A stretch of DNA of 64,000 bases from Embleya scabrispora DSM 41855. Lineage in GTDB: Bacteria; Actinomycetota; Actinomycetes; Streptomycetales; Streptomycetaceae. A model generated the notes under the pieces. That model saw only the letters and a list, made by a program, of their open reading frames with translations. It was not told the DNA's origin and did no database searches. Positions 14,762 to 23,862 of the stretch are shown piece after piece (position 1 is the stretch's first letter; each line of letters opens with the position of its first letter). The translations under genes were made by a program, and so were the position numbers. The stretch spans positions 1 through 64,000 of the forward strand of contig NZ_KB889671.1 in the NCBI RefSeq assembly GCF_000372745.1, in the 5' to 3' direction.

Positions 14762-15940
14762 ATGACCACAGCCGTCATCGTCGACGCGGTGCGGACCGCC
14801 TCCGGCAAGGGCAAGCCCGGCGGTGCGCTCTTCGGCACCCACCCGGTGGACCTGCTCGCCCACACGCTGCGCGCCCTGGTCGAGCGCAACGGTCTCGACC
14901 CGGCGCTGGTCGAGGACGTGATCGCGGGCTGTGTGTCCCAGGCAGGCGACCAGTCGCTGAACATCGCGCGCAACGCGGTGCTCGCCGCCGGATTCCCGGA
15001 GAGCGTCCCGGCGACGACCGTGGACCGGCAGTGCGGATCCAGCCAGCAGGCCGCGCACTTCGCCGCGCAGGGCGTGATCGCCGGCGCGTACGACATCGTG
15101 ATCGCGGGCGGCGTCGAGTCGATGAGCCGGGTGCCGATGGGCTTCGCCGCGCGCGGGGGCGATCCGTTCGGCGAACTGCTCGGCAGGCGCTACCCCGAGG
15201 GGCTGATCCCGCAGGGCTACTCGGCCGAGTTGATCGCGGCCCGATGGAACCTGGACCGTGAGGCGCTCGACCGGTTCTCCGCCCGCTCGCACCGGCTCGC
15301 CGCACAGGCCGGCGCCGAGGGCGCGTTCGACCGGGAGATCGTGCCGATCACACTCGCGGGCGGTGAGCACCGGGTGGACGAGACGGTACGGCCGGCCACC
15401 ACCGAGGAGGGCCTGGCCGGGCTCAAGCCCGCGTTCGTGGACGAGGGCATGGGTGCGCGCTTCCCGGAGATCGACTGGCGGATCACCCCGGGCAACTCGT
15501 CGCCGCTGACCGACGGCGCCTCCGCCGCGCTGATCATGAGCGAGGAGCGCGCGACCGCGCTCGGGCTGACCCCGCGTGCCCGCTTCCACACGTTCGCGGT
15601 GACCGGCGACGACCCGATGCTGATGCTGACCGGGATCATCCCGGCCACCCGCAAGGTGCTCGAACGGGCCGGCCTGGGCATCGACGACATCGACGCGTTC
15701 GAGGTCAACGAGGCGTTCGCGTCGGTGCCGTTGGCGTGGGCCGCGGAGGTGGGCGCCGACTTGGAGAAGGTGAACCGGCGCGGTGGTGCGATCGCGATCG
15801 GGCACCCGCTCGGCGCGTCCGGCGGGCGGCTGTTGAGCACGCTGCTGGGCGTGCTGGAGTCCACGGGCGGCCGGTACGGCCTGCAGACGATGTGCGAGGG
15901 CGGCGGGATGGCCAACGCGATGATCATCGAACGCCTCTGA
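14762..15940 (+). CDS. Acetyl-CoA C-acyltransferase (thiolase)
   Basis: This 392-residue protein is full length for the thiolase family. The nucleophilic Cys lies in D-R-Q-C-G-S-S (about residue 87). The other catalytic motifs are N-E-A-F, G-H-P-L-G-A-S-G and the C-terminal M-C-E-G-G-G-M-A-N-A. It cleaves 3-ketoacyl-CoA with CoA, the last step of beta-oxidation or a related CoA-thioester pathway. The start is ATG 14762. The 3-hydroxyacyl-CoA dehydrogenase-type SDR gene lies 115 bp downstream, so the pair covers two consecutive beta-oxidation steps. The divergent TetR is the likely regulator. The exact chain-length or steroid substrate cannot be told from sequence. Confidence 0.92.
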   Translation: MTTAVIVDAVRTASGKGKPGGALFGTHPVDLLAHTLRALVERNGLDPALVEDVIAGCVSQAGDQSLNIARNAVLAAGFPESVPATTVDRQCGSSQQAAHFAAQGVIAGAYDIVIAGGVESMSRVPMGFAARGGDPFGELLGRRYPEGLIPQGYSAELIAARWNLDREALDRFSARSHRLAAQAGAEGAFDREIVPITLAGGEHRVDETVRPATTEEGLAGLKPAFVDEGMGARFPEIDWRITPGNSSPLTDGASAALIMSEERATALGLTPRARFHTFAVTGDDPMLMLTGIIPATRKVLERAGLGIDDIDAFEVNEAFASVPLAWAAEVGADLEKVNRRGGAIAIGHPLGASGGRLLSTLLGVLESTGGRYGLQTMCEGGGMANAMIIERL

Positions 15941-16055
15941 GGCTTCCTGCCTGCCGCGATTGTTTTTCGGTCGCCCCGGTCTTCCGGTGGTTCGACCCGT
16001 CTTGCCGGTTCACCTCAATTGTCTGGTTCGCTCGGATCGTTACGGAGACACATAG

Positions 16056-16817
16056 ATGCGCATCGAAGGCACCACCGCCCTGATCACCGGCGGCGCCTCG
16101 GGCCTGGGCCTGGCCACCGCCGAACTGCTCGTCGCGAAGGGCGCGTCCGTCGTGCTCTTCGACCTGCCCTCGTCGCAGGGCAAGGAGGTCGCCGAACGGC
16201 TCGGTGAGCGGGCCGTGTTCGTACCCGGCGACGTCACTCGGGAGGACGAGGTACGGGCGGCGGTGGACGCGGCGGACGCGGACGGCACGCTGGCGATCAC
16301 GGTCAACTGCGCGGGCGTGGCCAACGCGGCCCGTACGGTGGGGCGGCAGGGCGCCTTCCCGTTGGACCTGTTCGCGCGCGTGGTCAACGTCAACCTGATC
16401 GGCACGTTCAACGTGCTGCGGCTGGCGGCGGAGCGCATGGTCGGGCACGAGCCGGTGGACGGCGAGCGCGGCGTGATCGTCAACACCGCGTCGGTCGCGG
16501 CCTTCGACGGGCAGATCGGGCAGGCCGCGTACAGCGCGTCCAAGGGCGGCATCGCGGCGATGACGCTGCCCATCGCACGGGACATGGCCGGTCTGGCGGT
16601 GCGGGTGATGACGATCGCGCCCGGCCTGTTCGAGACGCCGCTGCTCGGGGCGCTTCCGGAGGCCGCGCGCGCCTCGCTCGGCGCGCAGGTGCCGCATCCG
16701 AGTCGGTTGGGGCGGCCGGCGGAGTATGCGTCGCTGGTTGCGCACATCGTGGAGAACCAGATGCTCAATGGCGAGGTGATTCGGTTGGACGGCGCGATCA
16801 GGATGGCGCCGAAGTAG
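16056..16817 (+). CDS. SDR-family 3-hydroxyacyl-CoA dehydrogenase (HSD10 type)
   Basis: This 253-residue short-chain dehydrogenase has the NAD motif T-G-G-A-S-G-L-G at ~10-17, N-C-A-G-V-A at ~86, catalytic S (V-N-T-A-S-V-A) and Y-S-A-S-K at ~157. It also has the long loop before the active site seen in type II 3-hydroxyacyl-CoA dehydrogenases (S/N-x-x-R-M). It oxidises 3-hydroxyacyl-CoA to the ketoacyl-CoA that the upstream thiolase would cleave. The RBS GGAG is ~10 nt before ATG 16056. It is followed by ~120 bp of GC-rich inverted repeats and then the next TetR gene on the opposite strand. Confidence 0.88.
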   Translation: MRIEGTTALITGGASGLGLATAELLVAKGASVVLFDLPSSQGKEVAERLGERAVFVPGDVTREDEVRAAVDAADADGTLAITVNCAGVANAARTVGRQGAFPLDLFARVVNVNLIGTFNVLRLAAERMVGHEPVDGERGVIVNTASVAAFDGQIGQAAYSASKGGIAAMTLPIARDMAGLAVRVMTIAPGLFETPLLGALPEAARASLGAQVPHPSRLGRPAEYASLVAHIVENQMLNGEVIRLDGAIRMAPK

Positions 16818-16939
16818 TCGCCGGGCGCTGTGTCTTTCGGCCTCGAACGCGACCCGGCCTCCGACCGAGGCGGCCGCAAGCGCCGGCCGGGCCGGGTCGG
16901 GTTCGGCCGGCCTCGGCCGGCGGCTGGGCCGAGGTGGCC

Positions 16940-17602
16940 TCAGGCGCCGGCCGGGCCGGGTTTGGGGAGGCCGGGTGTGTGGCCGACTGTGGCCAGGGAG
17001 ATGGTTACGTAGCGGTTGGCGATTTGTTGGGGGGTCAAGGGGCCCGTGGGGCGGTACCAGTTGGCGACGGCCTGGCAGCAGGTGATCACGGCGCGGCCGG
17101 CGTCGACCGGGTACGGGGTGGTGAACTCGCCCAGGGCCACGCCGTCTCGTACCGCGTCGTGCATCAGCGCTTCGAGTTCGTCGCGCATCGCGACGTAGCG
17201 GGCCCGGTTGTCGGGTTCGAGGCTGCGCATCTCGGTGTCCAGGAAGGCCAGCGGCGCGCGGTTCGCCATGTACAGCACGATGCACTCGACCAGTGCGGCG
17301 AACCGCGCGGTGGGCGCGTCGTCGGCCTCGGCCAGAGCGCCCCGGCAACGACCGAGCGCCGCGTTCATCGAGCCGATCAGCAACTCGACCAGCAGCGCCT
17401 GCTTGTTCTGGTAGTGGTAGTACAGCGCCGGCACCGTCACGCCCACCCGACGGGCGATGTCGCGCACCGTCGTGCCGTGATACCCGTGCTCGTCGAACGC
17501 GGCGAGCGAGGCGGCCAGGATAGGCGGCAGCAGCAGCGGGTCGTACGCGCGCCAGTCGGTGTGGCCGTCGGCGCGCAGGTCCGCCGCGAGTGGCTCCGCC
17601 AT
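16940..17602 (-). CDS. TetR-family regulator
   Basis: This 220-residue protein is read from ATG 17602, which has AGGAG about 9 nt upstream. The frame runs on to ATG 17671, but that start has no RBS. The helix-turn-helix (T-T-V-R-D-I-A-R-R-V-G-V-T-V-P-A-L-Y-Y-H-Y) is at ~45-67. The C-terminal domain resembles TetR regulators of acyl-CoA metabolism. It converges on the SDR gene, so it may regulate lipid breakdown genes here or elsewhere. An ACGATCG-containing, GC-alternating stretch at 17690-17708 upstream of the gene could be its own operator, but this is weak. Confidence 0.85.
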   Translation of the reverse strand: MAEPLAADLRADGHTDWRAYDPLLLPPILAASLAAFDEHGYHGTTVRDIARRVGVTVPALYYHYQNKQALLVELLIGSMNAALGRCRGALAEADDAPTARFAALVECIVLYMANRAPLAFLDTEMRSLEPDNRARYVAMRDELEALMHDAVRDGVALGEFTTPYPVDAGRAVITCCQAVANWYRPTGPLTPQQIANRYVTISLATVGHTPGLPKPGPAGA

Positions 17603-17792
17603 GGGGTCCGGCTCCTGTTTCCGCACACGGGCTCCGGCCGTTCCGGGGCACATCGTCTTGGTTGTCGCCATTGTGGTCGTCGGCAGTCTAACGATCGCTC
17701 GCTCGGCAACCCCGGTGCCGGGCGCGCCCGGATGCCACCGACCCGAGCCCGCCCCGAACTCGACCGCGCGGCACCGTACTTCGTGCCGCCGC

Positions 17793-19805
17793 TCAGCCGC
17801 CGATCTGTTGCAGGGTCTTGACCAGTTCGGCGAAGCCGATGCCGACCTCGTCCAGGACGCGCAGCAGGGCCGGCGGCGGGTCGCCGATCTGCCGGTTGAG
17901 CGGACCCACCCGGCCCGGGACGCTCGCCAGGTCGCCGCCGCGGAAGCGCGACTCGGGGTCGGCCGGCGGACGTATCTGGTAGCTGCGCCAGTTCCGGGCG
18001 GGCCAGTTCAGCAGCGTCAGGTCGGGCGCGTGCCAGGCCATGAAGGCCCAGCGGCGCTCGTTGCCGGCCTGGATCAGTACCGGCTCGCCGTACTGCGCCA
18101 GGCGGGTCGCGGCCACCGCCGCGATCGGGACCGGGTTGCCGAACGAGCCGGTGATCCGCCAGATCCCGTCCTCGATGCCGGCGACCCAGCCGTGTGCGGC
18201 GAACTCCTCGATCGCGTCGGCGTACGGGCCGTCCTCGGCGGGGGCCGTGGGGAACGGCTCGGGGTCCCCGTGGGACGGGACGTACAGCGGCGCCGGCGTC
18301 GGAGTCGGCGCGGGCGGCGCGCTCGGGGCCGGAGTCGGCGCCGGCGGACGCGGTGCCGGTGCGGCCGGCGGCGTGGGCGCGGCCTCGACCGGGCGCGGCG
18401 TGACGACCGGTCGCGGCGCGACCGCGGGCGTCGGTGCGGGTGCCGCGGGCCGCGGGGCGGGCGTGGGCTCCGGGCGCGGGGCGAGCCGCGTGTCGCTCGG
18501 CCGCGCGGCGGTGGCCGGGCTGTACGCGAAGACCGGAGCGGAGTACACCACGCTGCCGTCGGCGCGGGTGGTGCTGCCGCGCACGACCGGACCCAGGCCC
18601 GCGGCGGGCGGGAAGCCGGCGCTCGACGCACCGCTCGGGATGGTGCCCAACTCCCGCCAGGAGCCCGGCGATCCGTCGGTGGAAGTGCTCACCGTGACCG
18701 GCTCGCGGGCGGCCTCGGCGAGCACCACGTGCAGCCCCGCGCCGTCCGCCCGCGCGCCGAGCAGCACGAGTTCGGCGCCCGCCGCGACACCGCGCAGCGC
18801 GTCCAGGCCGGCGGGCGAGGTGGTTCGGCCGTCGCCGAGCGACAACACCGGACCGCCGGCGGTGCGCACCGCGAGGTCCAGACCGCCGCCGGCCGCCGCG
18901 GTGCCGGCGAACCCGGCCCGGGTCAGGTCGGCGTTGCCGGTCAGCGCGAACCACCGGTCGCCGATCCGCCACTGTGCGAACCGGCCGTGTACCAGCCGCT
19001 GTTCGGGAAGCACGAGTACGTCGGCGGGACGACCGCCGAGCGCGGAGCGCAGCAGTGCGCCGGTGTGGCCCGACCAGTTCTCGTGCACACCGAGCAGCAC
19101 CCGCGCGGGGGCCAGACGCGCGATCAGCTCGCGCAGCGTGTCGCCCGCCGGATCCACGGCCGGCGCGTACACGTGCAGCTCCTCCACCGGGCCGGCCGGC
19201 ACCTGGTCCAGCAGCGAGCGGTCGAGATTGTCCAGCAGCCGCGCGTCGGGACCGGGCGTCTCGTCGGCCAGGATGTGCCGCTCGGTCAGCAGCATGGCTA
19301 TCTCGCGCAGGTGGTCGCCGGCCCACGGGGCCATCTCGACCCCGTCCAGCTCGGGCAGCTTGTCCAGCCAGTCGGCCACGTCGGCCGGCAGCGCGTTGGA
19401 CGCGTCGTCCTCGGTCTCGACCACCGTCCACAACCGGTCGTCGCCGGCCCAGCCGGGCAGCGCCGGGGTGCCGCCGCCGATCGCGATCCGGCTCGCGTGC
19501 TCGCCGAGCAGTACGACCAGCTTGGCGCGCAGCCCACCGGGACACACGGTGGGCGCGTAGAGGTAGTCACGGCCGGCGCCGCGCACCTGGCGTGGGTCGT
19601 GCGCCTCCTGCGCGGCGTCCCCGAAGATCGCGACGCGAGCGGAGAGGTCGCGGGCGAGGGGGACGGCGACGCGCTCCAGGAAGGGCAGGTCGACGTTCAG
19701 GCCGAGGAACAGGGCCTCGTGCAGGGCGGCGCCGTCGGTGCGCTCGTGCCATTCCCGCAGGAGCGTGACGGGGGATGCGGATCGGGTGTGCTGCGACGCG
19801 GTCAT
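17793..19805 (-). CDS. PLD-like protein with degenerate HKD motifs and unknown C-terminal domain
   Basis: The start chosen is ATG 19805 (670 residues). Frame-open upstream codons to 20057 look non-coding, and no good RBS is present for either start. Residues ~60-300 look like two PLD-type halves. The first contains G-G-L-R-A-K-L-V-V-L-L-G then I-A-I-G-G-G-T. The second contains V-H-G-R-F-A-Q-W then A-L-T-G-N-A-D-L-T-R-A-G. In both, the catalytic HxK is altered (R-A-K and H-G-R), so nuclease or phospholipase activity is doubtful. After a beta-rich part (~310-420), a ~90-residue Pro/Ala linker leads to a ~150-residue C-terminal domain (W-V-A-G-I-E-D-G-I-W-R-I-T-G-S-F-G, then A-F-M-A-W-H-A-P-D-L). 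That domain was not recognised. It has no signal peptide and is a lone gene. A role in DNA or lipid binding, or in defence, is speculation. Confidence 0.72.
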   Translation of the reverse strand: MTASQHTRSASPVTLLREWHERTDGAALHEALFLGLNVDLPFLERVAVPLARDLSARVAIFGDAAQEAHDPRQVRGAGRDYLYAPTVCPGGLRAKLVVLLGEHASRIAIGGGTPALPGWAGDDRLWTVVETEDDASNALPADVADWLDKLPELDGVEMAPWAGDHLREIAMLLTERHILADETPGPDARLLDNLDRSLLDQVPAGPVEELHVYAPAVDPAGDTLRELIARLAPARVLLGVHENWSGHTGALLRSALGGRPADVLVLPEQRLVHGRFAQWRIGDRWFALTGNADLTRAGFAGTAAAGGGLDLAVRTAGGPVLSLGDGRTTSPAGLDALRGVAAGAELVLLGARADGAGLHVVLAEAAREPVTVSTSTDGSPGSWRELGTIPSGASSAGFPPAAGLGPVVRGSTTRADGSVVYSAPVFAYSPATAARPSDTRLAPRPEPTPAPRPAAPAPTPAVAPRPVVTPRPVEAAPTPPAAPAPRPPAPTPAPSAPPAPTPTPAPLYVPSHGDPEPFPTAPAEDGPYADAIEEFAAHGWVAGIEDGIWRITGSFGNPVPIAAVAATRLAQYGEPVLIQAGNERRWAFMAWHAPDLTLLNWPARNWRSYQIRPPADPESRFRGGDLASVPGRVGPLNRQIGDPPPALLRVLDEVGIGFAELVKTLQQIGG

Positions 19806-20275
19806 ATGTCGATGTCCAAGGTCGTTCGTCCCGAGGGGATGGCGTGCGGGTGCGGCTCGCGGATGCGATCCGTGGAGCCGTCGACACGGTTCCGATGGTA
19901 GGCCCGGTCGCGGGTCGGAGGAGGAGGGCCGACCACCGAACGGGCGCGCCCCGGATCGGCGCCGGTCGGCGTGCGGGCCGCGCGGGTCATCCGAAACCAC
20001 CTTCCTCGTCGCGAGGATCATCGCAGGAGTCGGCGGTGGCGATGGCAAAGGTCCCACCTCGTGGGCACCATCCGGGGGCGGAGCGCTCCCGCATCCTTGT
20101 CGCCGACCCGGCTGCCTGAGATATTAGTCCCTTCCGGCATAGGAGTGTCCGGCCGCGCCGGGGCGAATGCGTGGGTCGCCCCGTCCCGCGAACCGGTCGC
20201 GGCACCGACTTGCCGATCTTCGCCGATCCTCGTCGGCGACCCCGGACGCGGCCGGGATCCGAGGAGAATCCGGAC
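19806..20275. other. 470-bp intergenic region between divergent PLD-like and GntR genes
   Basis: No convincing gene is seen. It holds a GGAGCGCTCC palindrome (20080-20089), a small CCCAC-CTC-GTGGG hairpin (20053-20065) and one of the few AT-rich stretches here, GAGATATTAGT (~20117-20127), which could be a promoter element. RBS GAGGAG at 20261-20266 belongs to the GntR gene. The extended frame of the PLD-like gene passes through part of it. Confidence 0.5.
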
Positions 20276-21259
20276 ATGACGCCGAGCCTGACAGCGCGCA
20301 CCAAGAGCCGGACCGCCCTCGCCCGAGAGGCGATCCGAGGCCGCATCCTGCGCTTGGAGATGGCGCCGGGGACGGTGTTCAGCGAAGGGGATCTGGCGAC
20401 CGCTCTGGGCATGGGCAAGACGCCGGTGCGCGAGGCGCTCAACCTGCTCATCCACGAGAGCCTGGTCGCGGTCGCGCCGCACTCGGGCTACCTGGTCATG
20501 CCGGTCACCCTGCGCGACATCCGGGAACTGCTCGAACTGCGTCTCACGGTCGAGACGTTGGCGGCCCGACTGGCGGCCGGCCGGCGCGATGCGGAGGGGC
20601 TGCGCGGGTTGGACGAGGCGGCGCGGGCGTGGCGGCGTACGGCTATGGGCGGGGCCTCGACGGCGGGTCGGGCGTCCGGTCCGGGGCACGGCTCCGGTCC
20701 CGGTCCGGCTCACGGCTCGGGTTCGGCTCCGGGTTCGGCTCTCGCGCGGGTGGCGGGTTCGGTACCGGATCCGGCTCACGGCTCGGTACCGGGTTTGCCG
20801 CCGGGGTCGGCTCTCGGCTCGGCTTCGGGTGCGGCGCTCCGGCCGGCGGGGGCCGGGGTACGTACCCGAGCCGGTGTCGCGTCCGTGCCGCTGGGGTGGC
20901 TCGGGTTCGGCGCCGCGCTCGCCGAGCGGGCCGGCAACGGGCGGGCCGTCGAGATAGAGGAATACGTGCTGCGCCACCAACTGCGACACCTGTGCCTGGC
21001 CGTCGCACTCGGCGAGCCGACCTGGCCGGCGCCCGACCACGGGCCACTGAGCGCCGCCTTGGCGGCGGGTGACCAGGACGCCGCGGCCGCCGCCGTCGAG
21101 TACGGCATTCGAGCGCTGGGCGCGGCCGTGTTCGGCGCGCTGGTGCCTCCGGTCGCCGCGCACCTGGGCCGCACGCACGGCAACGGATGCGACGCCGACC
21201 TCCCGGCCGACCTGCTCGACCTGGACCTGGGCACCCTGCTCCGCGCCGCCGCGACCTGA
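20276..21259 (+). CDS. GntR/FadR-family regulator with low-complexity insertion
   Basis: The start is ATG 20276 with GAGGAG upstream (327 residues). The N-terminal winged helix is typical (A-L-A-R-E-A-I-R-G-R-I-L, A-T-A-L-G-M-G-K-T-P-V-R-E-A-L-N-L-L). The start of an FCD ligand domain follows at ~80-115 (R-E-L-L-E-L-R-L-T-V-E). Then comes a ~75-residue Gly/Ser/Ala/Pro run (~125-200) built from repeated G-S-G-S-x-P-G and A-H-G-S units. After that the helical FCD-like domain resumes (L-A-E-R-A-G-N-G, R-H-Q-L-R-H-L-C). Insertion into a ligand domain may loosen or split it. It is convergent with a second GntR gene, and the two are paralogues with matching motifs. Confidence 0.85.
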   Translation: MTPSLTARTKSRTALAREAIRGRILRLEMAPGTVFSEGDLATALGMGKTPVREALNLLIHESLVAVAPHSGYLVMPVTLRDIRELLELRLTVETLAARLAAGRRDAEGLRGLDEAARAWRRTAMGGASTAGRASGPGHGSGPGPAHGSGSAPGSALARVAGSVPDPAHGSVPGLPPGSALGSASGAALRPAGAGVRTRAGVASVPLGWLGFGAALAERAGNGRAVEIEEYVLRHQLRHLCLAVALGEPTWPAPDHGPLSAALAAGDQDAAAAAVEYGIRALGAAVFGALVPPVAAHLGRTHGNGCDADLPADLLDLDLGTLLRAAAT

Positions 21260-21342
21260 CCCGCCCGCTGCGCGCCGCCGCGGGCCGAGCCGGTTGCCCG
21301 GGTCGGCGCTGCGCACGGGCGCCTACGGCGACCGGGGCCCTG

Positions 21343-22074
21343 TCACGGTCCGGGTGCGGGGCCTGCGATGTTCACGTCGAGTAGGGCGTCGCTGGACAGG
21401 AGGGTGTCCAGTACTCGTTCGCGGCATTCGGTGAGGCGGGTGTGTACCGCGCGTCGGGCCCCATCCGAGGCGCCTGCCGCGAGGGCGTCCAGGAGCGGCG
21501 TGTCGTCGCCCGCGATCGAGCGTGGGTGCGGCCCGTCGGCGGCCACGCACAGCCGGAGCAGCCGGTGGTGTGCGTGCAGGGTCGCGCCCAGCGCGCGGCG
21601 CAGGTGCCGATTGCCTGCCAGCTCGCCGAGCAGCAGATGCAGCCGGGTGTACCGGTCCAGCCACGCGTCCGGGCCCTCGACCGGCCCCGCGCTCCGCACC
21701 CACGCGCCCTCGCGGGCCACCGGCGCGACGACCTCGGCCGGCCGCCGGGCCACCGCCGCCGCCGCGTCCTGCTCCAGCGCCCGATGCAGGTCGAACAACT
21801 CGCGCGCGGAGCGCAGGGTGACCCGGGAGACCCGGTAGCCGCTGCGCGGGATGACCTCGACGAAGCCGTCCTCGGCGAGCAGGGCGAGCGCCTCGTGCAC
21901 GGGTGTCTTGCTCATGCCCAGCTCGCCGGCCACCGCCTTCTCGGTGAATCGTGCGCCGGGGGCGAGTTCCAGGTGCAGCACCCGACGCCGGACCTCCCGG
22001 TACGCCGAGCCGGTCAGCGACCCGGGCCGGCCCTCGCCGCCGGTGCGATAGCCGGGCGGACTCGCATTCGCCAT
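21343..22074 (-). CDS. GntR/FadR-family regulator
   Basis: This 243-residue protein is read from ATG 22074, 5 nt after GAGGAG. The winged helix has V-A-G-E-L-G-M-S-K-T-P-V-H-E-A-L at ~48-63 and the wing I-P-R-S-G-Y-R-V. The FCD domain spans ~85-230 (R-E-L-F-D-L-H-R-A-L-E, L-A-G-N-R-H-L-R-R-A-L). It is a paralogue of the gene at 20276, with the same motif order but without the Gly/Ser insertion, so the pair may be an inverted duplication. Effector and targets are unknown. The adjacent glycosyltransferase gene (end 22194) is on the same strand upstream and could be read into it. Confidence 0.87.
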   Translation of the reverse strand: MANASPPGYRTGGEGRPGSLTGSAYREVRRRVLHLELAPGARFTEKAVAGELGMSKTPVHEALALLAEDGFVEVIPRSGYRVSRVTLRSARELFDLHRALEQDAAAAVARRPAEVVAPVAREGAWVRSAGPVEGPDAWLDRYTRLHLLLGELAGNRHLRRALGATLHAHHRLLRLCVAADGPHPRSIAGDDTPLLDALAAGASDGARRAVHTRLTECRERVLDTLLSSDALLDVNIAGPAPGP

Positions 22075-22193
22075 GACACTCCTCTCATCGCGCACTGTCC
22101 GGCCGCGACTCGGGGCGCGGCGCGTCGATACGTGGGCCGGGGCCGACCGGGCCGACCGGGGCGACCGGGATGTGGCGGGTCGGCCCGGGCCGG

Positions 22194-23726
22194 TCAGTAG
22201 AAGTGCCGCAGTTCGGGCCACAGCCGCGACCAGGGCTTGGCCGTGCCCGCGCACAGTTCGACCATCGCGTGCTGCTCCTCGTTGTCGACGCCCTCCCCGT
22301 TGTCCACTCGGGTGACCAGCCGACAGCCGATGAAGTCCCGGCGCCCGGCCGAGACTTCGCCCTCGTGAACGATCACCACCGGACCGTCGGCGCGATCCGG
22401 CGGCGGGCCCCAGTCGGCGAAGGACATGTGGCCCGAATACGGCTTCGGCAGCCCTCGGGCCGGGCCGTACCGGTCGAGCGCGCCCGCCTCGCCGTAGTTG
22501 CCCGCGAACAGCACTGCCCGATCCCGCTGTTCGGGCGGGATCCGGGCCCAGGCCACCGCCGCCGCGTCGGCCAGTTCGGGCCAGCCGATCTGCTCGCCCT
22601 GCTCCGGGTTGATCGAGTTCACCGCGTTCACCCGGCCGGCCGGCAGCAGCGGCAGTGAGATCACCGCGCTGGTGACGGTGGCGACCACGAGCATCGAGCC
22701 GACCGGCACCCGCCGACCGGGTCGGGACGCGGCCCAGCGCACGGTCGGCTCGCAGCCGGCCGCGACAAGCACCAGGAGCAGCGGCAGCGCGTAGTACGAC
22801 TTGCCGCCCGAGCCGATCACCAGGACGCACAGGGTCAGGTACCCGGGCAGTATCGAGCGAGCCCAGCCAATCTGCTCCGAACGCCACAGCCGCACCCCGC
22901 CGGCCACCCATATCGGCACGAACAGCGGTGACAGGTAAGCGATTTGCAGCGGAACGAACATGATCCGGTTCTCGATACCGTCGTCCGTGCTGATCCCGCC
23001 GGCGACGGTGAACTGCGGCCAGCCGTGGCCCGCCTGCCAGATCAGGCCGGGGGCGCTGAGCAGGACCGCGATCGCGATGCCCGCACCGAGCAGCCGGCCG
23101 CGCAGCACCTCGCGTGGACCGACCGCGAGCAGGCCGACCAGCAGGGCCACCACGAGATAGCCGACCAGGTACTTGTTCAGCATCGCGCCGCCGACGGCCG
23201 CTCCCACCGCGAGCCACCAACGCCCGTCGCCGGTGCGCAGCAGGCGCAGCAGGAACCACGCCACCATGAGCCAGGCGAGGATGTCCAGCGTCGCGGTGGA
23301 CCACAGGTGACCGACGCCGAGCACGATTCCGGAGGTGGCCGCGCAGGCCGCGGCGAGCAGCTGGCCGGCCCGGCCGGAACCGAACTCCCGTGCTATCAGC
23401 GCGACGACCAGGACGGTCGCCGCACATGCGAGCGCGGCGAATATCCGCAGATCCTGCGGCTCGTCCCCGAACAACTCGCCGGACGCGCGGGCGAGCAGCG
23501 GAGTGAGCGGGGGTTGGTCGACGTAGCCCCACGCGAGATGCCGACCGGCCACCACGAAGTACAGCTCGTCGCGATGGAAGCCGTAGCGCGCGGACAGCGC
23601 CGCCTGCACCGCGAAGACCGCGATCATGATCAGCGCGATCGGCCGCTTCGCGAGCGGCGGCAGGGCGGGCGGTACGGGAGCGGGCAGCAGCGGCTCGGTC
23701 GACGTGCGTTTCTCCACACGGCTCAT
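22194..23726 (-). CDS. Glycosyltransferase family 39 (PMT/ArnT-like) membrane protein
   Basis: This 510-residue protein is read from ATG 23726; the frame runs ~95 nt further but with non-coding character. About ten to twelve membrane helices begin with P-I-A-L-I-M-I-A-V-F-A-V. The first outer loop holds the F-H-R-D-E-L-Y-F motif (catalytic Asp and Glu) and W-G-Y-V-D-Q-P-P-L-T-P typical of GT39/ArnT enzymes using polyprenyl-phosphate sugars. The C-terminal ~110 residues form an extracytoplasmic domain. It would transfer a sugar to a cell-envelope or secreted acceptor outside the membrane. No sugar-supply gene is nearby, and the acceptor is unknown. Confidence 0.85.
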   Translation of the reverse strand: MSRVEKRTSTEPLLPAPVPPALPPLAKRPIALIMIAVFAVQAALSARYGFHRDELYFVVAGRHLAWGYVDQPPLTPLLARASGELFGDEPQDLRIFAALACAATVLVVALIAREFGSGRAGQLLAAACAATSGIVLGVGHLWSTATLDILAWLMVAWFLLRLLRTGDGRWWLAVGAAVGGAMLNKYLVGYLVVALLVGLLAVGPREVLRGRLLGAGIAIAVLLSAPGLIWQAGHGWPQFTVAGGISTDDGIENRIMFVPLQIAYLSPLFVPIWVAGGVRLWRSEQIGWARSILPGYLTLCVLVIGSGGKSYYALPLLLVLVAAGCEPTVRWAASRPGRRVPVGSMLVVATVTSAVISLPLLPAGRVNAVNSINPEQGEQIGWPELADAAAVAWARIPPEQRDRAVLFAGNYGEAGALDRYGPARGLPKPYSGHMSFADWGPPPDRADGPVVIVHEGEVSAGRRDFIGCRLVTRVDNGEGVDNEEQHAMVELCAGTAKPWSRLWPELRHFY

Positions 23727-23862
23727 TACGTCATGGTGCCGGATCCGGGGCCGGTACGGCAGAGACTCGCGCGCGGGTCCACACAACGAGTCGGGACTCC
23801 CCTGTGAGGAAGGGCGGAACACCCGATGCCGAGCACGCGCGGCCGGCCGATCCGCTGCTACG

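Noticed and set aside
16818-16939. Small gene or RNA in the GC-rich gap after the SDR gene
   Set aside because: It contains only GGCCGG-type inverted repeats and no coding or RNA signature.
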